From assembly GCA_023078685.1 (NCBI GenBank), contig JALGAS010000007.1:806001-870000 (forward strand): DNA of 64,000 nucleotides, in the 5' to 3' direction. The notes under the pieces were generated by a model. It made no database searches, had not been told where the DNA came from, and saw nothing but the letters and a program-made list of their open reading frames with translations. The translations under genes were made by a program, and so were the position numbers. Below, one piece after another: positions 58,137-64,000 of this stretch (the stretch's first letter is position 1; each line of letters opens with the position of its first letter). The DNA is from Neopestalotiopsis rosae (taxonomy: Eukaryota; Ascomycota; Sordariomycetes; Amphisphaeriales; Sporocadaceae).

Positions 58137-58501
58137 TACGGATCTCTTGACGGACACAATCGACTTTCGAACCTCGCGAAACTACTGCTAAGAGTGCAAA
58201 GATAGTTGACAAATAGAAGAAATTCAACGTTTCTGGTGGTTCAGAGATAGAGAGCAGCACAGAGGTTTGCGCTACCTCTGCTACCCATGTATGCACTGAC
58301 GAAAATGCGCCAATCATTCATCGTGGAGCCGTTTGCTACAACCGAATTCACCTTCGACTCCAGAATTTCTTTTCCTTGTGGACATTTGCTCTTGAAAATA
58401 CAATATCACTTCTCCATATTCCAAATCTCTGATGAAGCTCCCTCCTATAGACAGCTCGAATTGGCCCGTTACACAAACCCATCGTAAACACTTATGAGGC
58501 C
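58137..58501. promoter_or_regulatory. Shared divergent upstream region
   Basis: About 365 bp between the start codons of the minus-strand unknown gene and the plus-strand Gag-like gene. It should contain both promoters. No TATA-like or named factor site is clear enough to call. Confidence 0.4.
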
Positions 58502-59732
58502 ATGGCCGGATTGCCGACAATCCCACAGCTCAACAGCAATAATGTCCACCTGTGGAAGATCAAGCTTGTTCAGCACCTTCGACCGCAAGGACTTGCACAG
58601 TATGTTCAGAGAAATGTGCTTGCACCAGATGCATCTGGCGAGTATGAGAAGTGGGAGCAGGACCGGATTGCCGTGATCGATATTATATTGGCCCACTCCG
58701 AGGATGTTATCGATCAATTGGTCGAGGAAGGTGGTTGGGACATGGACACCCAAGAAAATCCAAAGGACCTTGTCGACATTGCTACGAGCCTTTTCTCGAA
58801 GAAGAAAAAGCAGAAGGACGAAAATCACCCCGCCACCGAAGAACGTTCCCCTTCTGTCGAGAATGAGGTTACGACTACAATGTCGCAAGGGCTTGAGGAT
58901 AGACCTCTTCGGAACGGGTAAGTTGTATGAAGTCTCACCATGGGCCTACAATAGACTGATGGTAGGACATCGCGACAGTAACCAGCAGCAAGATGGGCTA
59001 CTATCGAGCGTGTCGCCGGCCAGCAACGGTCCGACCCTGATTATTCCAAACGAACACGAGGGTAGCGCTGCCCAGATCATCCCTCAAATTGAAGATTCGC
59101 GAGAAAGCAGCCTGGTGAATAGTCAGCGCGACATGAGAGAGAGTCCTTTAGTAAAGGATGAAGGTAGCGACCATGAGGCCGCCTTTGTCGAATCGAGAGT
59201 CAAAGCAGAGTCCACGCACGAGAAGGAGCTTTTACCCGACCCATCTCCCCAATCTAAGATCATCATTGATCTGACCGAAGACGATACTGCTTCAGCGCAG
59301 TTACAGATCAAAGCTCAAAAGGTGGAGGAAGATCGCAAACCATTTTTCTTAGATCTCACCAGCGAGGAGAACACCGAAGACAGACTACCAGAAGTACACA
59401 AGAAGCTCGCAACAAGTGTGTCGCAACTCGCTATCGCTGCGGAGAGACGGACCAAAGCTTATGAGAACTTTGATGCCATACGTATGGAAGTTCGACTCCT
59501 CCGAGAGGAACTCGTTCGAGTAGGGTCTGACGCTGCCTCTGGTTTAGAGGATATCATCCAGCAGCGCGATCAAGAAGTGGAAAGATTGCGACAAGAATTT
59601 CGTGAGGCTGACGACGTGGCAAATAAGCTTCGCGACGAAACCACCAAAGTCTACGAGGAAGCTAAGGCCATCAAAGTGGATTCCGAGATGCTATCTGAGT
59701 CCATGGATAGAGAAATCAACCTCATCGAGTAG
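58502..59732 (+). CDS. Gag-like N-terminus fused to SUMO-interaction-like motifs and a coiled coil
   Basis: Exons 58502-58917 and 58979-59732 (61-nt intron, acceptor GCGACAG; an alternative acceptor at 58,954 would give a 37-nt intron). About 389 aa. The N-terminus (LPTIPQLNSNNVHLWKIKLV; YEKWEQDRIAVIDIILAHS) resembles the copia-type Gag N-terminal domain (DUF4219/UBN2), where a Trp after the N-terminal strand and a second Trp before a helix are typical. No CCHC knuckle, protease or RT follows. Two SUMO-interaction-like motifs lie near residues 232-240 and 260-267: KIIIDLTEDD and FFLDLTSEEN, hydrophobic cores followed by acids. The C-terminal ~100 residues form a probable coiled coil (MEVRLLREELVRV; RDQEVERLRQEFREADDVAN). 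It looks like a domesticated Gag recruited to a SUMO-related nuclear role; this is inference. Confidence 0.72.
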
Positions 59733-60451
59733 GGAGTAACCGGAGCTGGTGTGTATCATGTCAGCCTTCTCGATCCTCGCTACTGACTAGTGTTGGAAGG
59801 TTCTGGAAGTGACATGACGGGAAAGATCATGAGATGGTAATTCGAGGGGATCCGTAGAAGGCACTCATCATGTCTATCATTTGGTTTTGTGAGACTCGAT
59901 GCAAGAACTTTTCACGGAGTTGTACGTGCATGTTTCAACATGAGACCCCCGCCCACTGGCAATTATTCTTCATCCTGGAGAAACGAAGAATCAAATACAT
60001 CAATAGATTACACAGATCAAGACCTTAAAATCTTTCTGCTGTCGGCCTTCGTAAGAGAGGCTTGTCAGTCGCATCGCCATGCCACCGACCAACGAGAACT
60101 GCAGAGACATGGCCTGTCTTGCCGATACGGCTCCTCTATGCATTTATTGTAGCAGGTAGGTAGGTGTCTTCTGTGTACCCCAAGCGAAAGTGTTGGCTAA
60201 GCTTTCCAGTAAACCGCTCCATACTTGGGGCAAGGCGCTGACCTGCGACGGAAATGGGATATGCAAACCGTGCGTGAGCAGTACCGTAACATGCATCAGG
60301 GTTGGTCCTCCAAATTTTGCCTTCTACAATTTGCCTTAATTGATATACCTTCCAGCCTCCAAGAAATTCCACATTAGATTGGCAACTTCGATCCCTCAGA
60401 CAGACCGCGCTTCAGTATCTACAGGCATCTTCGCTGGGGAACACAACAAGC
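59733..60451. other. Intergenic region, no gene
   Basis: 3' flank of the Gag-like gene and upstream region of gene D. Short ORFs on both strands have no recognisable content. Confidence 0.5.
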
Positions 60452-61195
60452 ATGGAGTATGCTAGTGAGACCTACAGCTCTTTACAAGCTGAGATTGGCG
60501 GCAACGTCGAATTTGATGCGTGCCGACAAGTTGGCGAGAATTCCAGAGCCACCGCCTTCGTACGAAAGATGGAAGCAATCGTGGCGGCGAAGAATCGATC
60601 ACCCTGGACTACACTGCGGAACATAATTCCAAGAAGGTACCACTGGGATCTTCGAGGTGGCATGAGCTGGGAGGGCATCGCTGCAATCAAGGAGAACTAC
60701 AGGTGGATGCGGGCAACCGTTGTTCATGCCCGGGCCAATTTCACCGCGGTCGAGAAATGCTTACGCTGTCGTTATGGGAAAGGGCCATTCCAAGAATGCG
60801 CGACATTGATCGTAGGCGGCCAGGCTCATCAGGCAAGCCTCTCCCAATGTACAAATTGTATCACAGCCCAGAACTCCAAATGCGATATCCTCTCTCTTCC
60901 AGAGACCAAGAAATTTTTGGCTAGAGGGGACGAGTCTGGTAGTCCAAGGGCTGGCAAAGCACTGCCGATGCAGACTCCAGATCGTGATAGGGTTCGGATC
61001 CAGAAGAGGCGCGCTGTCGAGAATATCGATATGCAACGTGTCAAGAAGAGGAGGAGACTTATGGAAAGCCTGGGAAGAGTCCTGGCGCAATGCGAACAGC
61101 TCTATGCGAAGTAAGATCTCTTCGAACTCGTTGGTGTACAGTCTTCTAATGACCGAGATAGGCTTGATGCAGAAATATTTGAGCTTGATCGTTGA
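60452..61195 (+). CDS. Gene D: cysteine-rich (DUF3716-like) protein, 230 aa
   Basis: Exons 60452-61110 and 61162-61195; the intron is 51 nt and the second exon encodes only the tail LDAEIFELDR. The middle has CLRCRYGKGPFQEC, then about 20 residues, then QCTNCITAQNSKCDI, giving C-x2-C-x7-GPF-x2-C ... C-x2-C-x7-C. This resembles the fungal DUF3716 type, in which a GPF-x-x-C segment and a final NC..C segment bracket a variable loop. The C-terminus is basic (QKRRA, RVKKRRR) then coiled-coil-like, ending near LAQCEQLYAK. Nuclear localisation is plausible. Gene E downstream is a paralogue with the same C-terminal exon structure. Function is unknown. Confidence 0.75.
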
Positions 61196-61785
61196 GGTCA
61201 GGTAGACAGGAACGGGAAGCAGCCAAGATACACTGTATATGCCAAAGAACCTTTAAGCCAAGAAGCTATGTCAATTGATATTATCTGCACCTTCTCTAAG
61301 TCTGCCCAAGTAACACTCCAACCAACTGTCGTTCGAATAAGTGATGATTCTGGTTTATTTGGGGTATTGGTCCTGAAGAATGCGCAAGCCTTTCGACGGG
61401 CAGCAATTGTGTATCATACATCAGATGCTACACCAAAAAGTGACTCCTCCATGTCTGCTCTATGTGTTGGGTGCCTGTTTTTTAAGGAGTCGCCTTTTGC
61501 TGCAAGGCTTTGACCGTAAATGCGTTGCCAGACCCAAAGAATCACCCGGTCCTCCGTTCTTGTCCTGCCTATAAAAGCCAGTCAGCTTGCCTACATCCAT
61601 CCCGTGACGGCCCCGATCCTTATAAAGTCTCCCGACAAGAACGCGGACGCCGATTTCGATCACAAGGACAAGATCTCATACAAATACAACAAGACCGACC
61701 AGAAGCGCGTCTTAAGACGTGACTAGGCGATATTGCCTATATAAAGAAGCACCAGTTGGTATAGCCAATACGAACACTTCCAGTC
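61196..61785. other. Intergenic region between genes D and E
   Basis: Presumed promoter of gene E. Overlapping ORFs of 60-80 codons on both strands show nothing recognisable. Confidence 0.5.
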
Positions 61786-62882
61786 ATGGCGCAGATCTTC
61801 TGTGTTTACGGAATGACGTATGTGTGCAATATGATGCGCTTTTTCGCGAGGAGGAATACTAAATTACAGCAGCCAGACTATTAGTCGTCTTTACAAGACG
61901 GCCGGCTGTCATGAAGATTCATGCACAGCCTTAATGGATAACTTGCCGCACATCTATGTAGGTGAGCCACCCTCCACAGTTTGCACACTGCTCTGTTAAC
62001 TTTCATGTAGCCCCCACGCGGCACTAGCCTTTATACGACGAGCATGAAAATGCATTGTACGTTCCGCAAAATGATTGCGGCGAAAGATACGGAGGATTTC
62101 GAGCATTATACGATTCTCGAGAACACATTCTACGACCTCCAGGCGAAAGCAACCAGCGATAACGACTGGAGCCAAGCTCTGTCCGAGCTAAATCGGCAGA
62201 CCGAGAAGCGAAGGTATCGAGAGGCGGAAGAATTTATTAAAGCGAAGCCCTCGAATTATTTCGTATCTATCGCGCAGATGCCCATCAAGAATTCGACGGT
62301 GGAACTCCGAGACTCTTCTGTATGGACGTCGATAAGAACGACCGATCTGCCTCTTCGCAGCATATTCTTGGCGCGGCGCGCCAATCTCGTCGTCATTGGA
62401 ATGCAATGTTCGAACTGCAATCACACGTCCGGACCCTTTAAGCACTGCGCCGTCGTCGTTATGAAGGGTGGAGAGCTCCACCCTGCCTGCCTGGGGCGGT
62501 GCATGAATTGCGTTTACAGCGGCAAAGCGAACTGTAACGTAGAACGGCTGCCCGAAGTCATGAAAGTGTTACAAGGCATGCGCAAGGAAGCGGACATCAA
62601 GAAGGTCGTCGAGGCCGATGCCTCCGCTGAGCGTTCTGCCAAGGCTCGCCAACAAATCACCGCTCCAGCAGGCAAGCGACGGCGTGAGTCAAGCGTGCCG
62701 ACGAGATGCCGTAAGGCCACCGGTCACAGCCAACTCCAGACCCGTCTGCGGTTTCAAGTAGACAAAAACTTGGCGGAACTAGAGACTCTCTATCAGAAGT
62801 AAGCAGCATCTTGACTCAAGATATGGTGTTGCTGCTAACCGGATCTAGAATGGATGGAGAAATATTTGATCTCAACCCGTGA
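61786..62882 (+). CDS. Gene E: cysteine-rich (DUF3716-like) paralogue of gene D, up to 313 aa
   Basis: Preferred model: exons 61786-61817, 61870-61957, 62011-62798 and 62849-62882, all junctions in frame. A shorter protein could start at the ATG at 62,044 (MKMHCTFRKM). If the donor at 61,962 is used instead, the first exons encode a separate 46-residue peptide ending in a stop. The core reads MQCSNCNHTSGPFKHCAVVV, then GRCMNCVYSGKANCNVERLP, matching the cysteine pattern of gene D. The C-terminus ends in LAELETLYQK plus a tiny last exon MDGEIFDLNP, nearly the same as gene D (LDAEIFELDR). Basic segments (GKRRRE) suggest a nuclear protein. The two genes are tandem on one strand about 0.6 kb apart and probably arose by duplication. 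Confidence 0.72.
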
Positions 62883-62945
62883 CAGAGAAGAAACGGGAGG
62901 ATGGACATGTCGCCTGATCAGGCAACATGCCAAGGATTTTCTTTA

Positions 62946-63173
62946 TTGTCCTGTACTTTCAGCTTGGTGATGATCTCGTCTTTGTTGTTTGGCTTAGATC
63001 AAGATTCTTCCTCAGAACATCAATCAAGCTGGTTGTCATAGTGGCAAGGGGTACCAGGGTTGTCCTGTACTTTCAGCTTGGTGATGATCTCGTCTTTGTT
63101 GTTTGGCTTAGATCAAGATTCTTCCTCACAACATTAATCAAGCTGGTTGTCATAGTGGCAAGGGGTACCAGGG
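62946..63173 (+). repeat. Two tandem 114-bp units
   Basis: 62,946-63,059 and 63,060-63,173 start TTGTCCTGTACTTTCAGC and differ at only two visible positions (TCAGAACATCAATC against TCACAACATTAATC). A third partial start (TTGTCATATGG) follows. They lie just after gene E. Confidence 0.93.
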
Positions 63174-63535
63174 TTGTCATATGGTGACAGTGCTAGGACC
63201 AGTAAGCTTTTTGGGCGAGATCTTTTTTCCGACGATTTCCAGTTATGCACATTTGTATCACCTCTGAATATGAATACACCCGTGCATAACAAAATGTATA
63301 CCTATACATCACAACCAGCCTCGCGCACAACTATTCTCTACTAAGCTTCATCAAGGTTGCTGTTGAAAGATTGAGTGCCATTGAATCAAGAAGTCTCCTG
63401 CTAATGATGTTACCAATTCTCCACTTAACAACTGTCCATTACTCTTGACTATTATTTTTCTTTCATGGGTCTGTATTGTGGGGCTTGGCGCTGAGCACAT
63501 CCCGGCCCTGATCCCCACTAAGCCTATTCACAAAG
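63174..63535. other. Intergenic sequence, nothing recognised
   Basis: No ORF with recognisable content and no clear repeat in this stretch. Confidence 0.5.
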
Positions 63536-63598
63536 CCACACACACACACACACACACATACACACATACACACATACACATACACACATACACACATA
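63536..63598. repeat. (CA)n / (CATA) microsatellite
   Basis: CA dinucleotides grading into CATACACA units, seen directly. Confidence 0.97.
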
Positions 63599-63599
63599 G

Positions 63600-64000
63600 G
63601 AGACACAAACATAATTTTGCATTTTCCCTTTTCCTCTTCCGCTCTACTTTGCCTTTTTCTTCTTCACAACACCAGTCAAGCTGGAATCATAATGAAAAAA
63701 GGTTGCGTCAGACGGTGATAGTGCAGGACCGTCGACACGGCGTCATGGGCCATGAGCAAGCTCAGAGGGCCCTTGACAGGTGACAAAAATAGGAATAATA
63801 TTGATTGTGTTCCAATAGAACACTTTCAGATATTAAACTTTGATGATGAGTCAGCTTGGGCGATTCTAATTGTTATAACAATGATAACAAACTCATTAAC
63901 ATACCTGAAAAGAACAGATACTACACTTGATCTATGCGTCTTATTTTTATTATTTATTATAAATATTATTATTATATTTGTTATAATAGCAATTACTTTG
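63600..64000 (+). repeat. Dispersed repeat, copy 2 (runs off the window end)
   Basis: Same strand and order as the copy at 8,287-8,810, with 57 identical bases at 63,783-63,839, and an AT tract (TTATTTTTATTATTTATT) at its end. An insertion containing TGATGATGAGTCAGCTTGGG separates the identical block from GAAAAGAACAGA here. The right end of the element lies outside the window. Confidence 0.8.

Noticed and set aside
58704..59732. Continuous 342-codon ORF starting at 58,704
   Set aside because: The first part is a shadow frame of exon 1; the GTAAG donor at 58,918 and frame continuity support the spliced model starting at 58,502.
62927..63187. 86-codon hydrophobic ORF after gene E
   Set aside because: It arises from the two 114-bp tandem units, each translating to the same hydrophobic string; no start context or splice support.
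63445..63783. 112-codon ORF with a Thr/His repeat
   Set aside because: Translation of the CA microsatellite fused to the dispersed repeat.
1..64000. CRISPR arrays, rRNA and tRNA genes
   Set aside because: No regularly spaced direct repeats with unique spacers and no convincing A-box/B-box pairs or rRNA-like segments were seen; the GTTCGAACC string near 26,922 is within gag coding sequence.

Overview
The window looks like chromosomal DNA of a filamentous ascomycete (Pezizomycotina, most likely Sordariomycetes, possibly Hypocreales). Genes carry short introns (about 45-85 nt) with GT..AG ends, conserved eukaryotic genes are present (translin, a PIG-F/GPI11-like protein), and gene-dense segments of ordinary base composition alternate sharply with very AT-rich blocks full of TpA and stop codons. 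Those blocks look like repeat-induced point mutation (RIP). The species cannot be fixed from the sequence.

Layout. 1-11,902 is a gene-bearing segment: a 5'-truncated PhyH-family dioxygenase, a small unknown gene, a LovD/EstB-like serine transesterase/beta-lactamase-fold gene, a PIG-F-like membrane protein, translin, and a large unknown zinc-finger-like protein. 12.2-14.95 kb carries an unknown gene, a coiled-coil gene broken by two adjacent TAG codons, and a short orphan ORF. 14.95-19.6 kb is a RIP block with one partly readable relic gene. 19.6-27.96 kb is a young, apparently undamaged Ty3/Gypsy chromovirus plus an oppositely oriented solo LTR. The target-site duplications of the two are exchanged, which implies an LTR-mediated inversion. 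28-31.2 kb is ordinary sequence without a convincing gene. 31.2-49.1 kb is an 18-kb RIP block that contains a mutated copy of the 12.3-kb gene.

49.1-62.9 kb is the most unusual part, a run of lineage-specific-looking genes. Two tandem paralogues (A at 49.1-51.4 kb, B at 52.8-56.6 kb) encode arrays of an approximately 34-residue CHCC zinc-like module followed by a shared helical domain. B continues into a candidate OTU/papain-like cysteine-protease domain. Gene A's array runs backwards into the RIP block, where cysteine and histidine codons have been converted to tyrosine or stop. Downstream lie an unknown minus-strand gene, a Gag-like protein with two SUMO-interaction-like motifs and a coiled coil, and two paralogous cysteine-rich genes resembling DUF3716. 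The window ends with a 114-bp tandem duplication, a CA microsatellite and a second copy of a dispersed repeat also present at 8.3-8.8 kb.

Most gene models were spliced by hand from GT..AG sites and frame continuity. The translin, PhyH and transesterase models are supported by family motifs, and genes A and B by mutual agreement of exon phase and length. No expression or database evidence was available.
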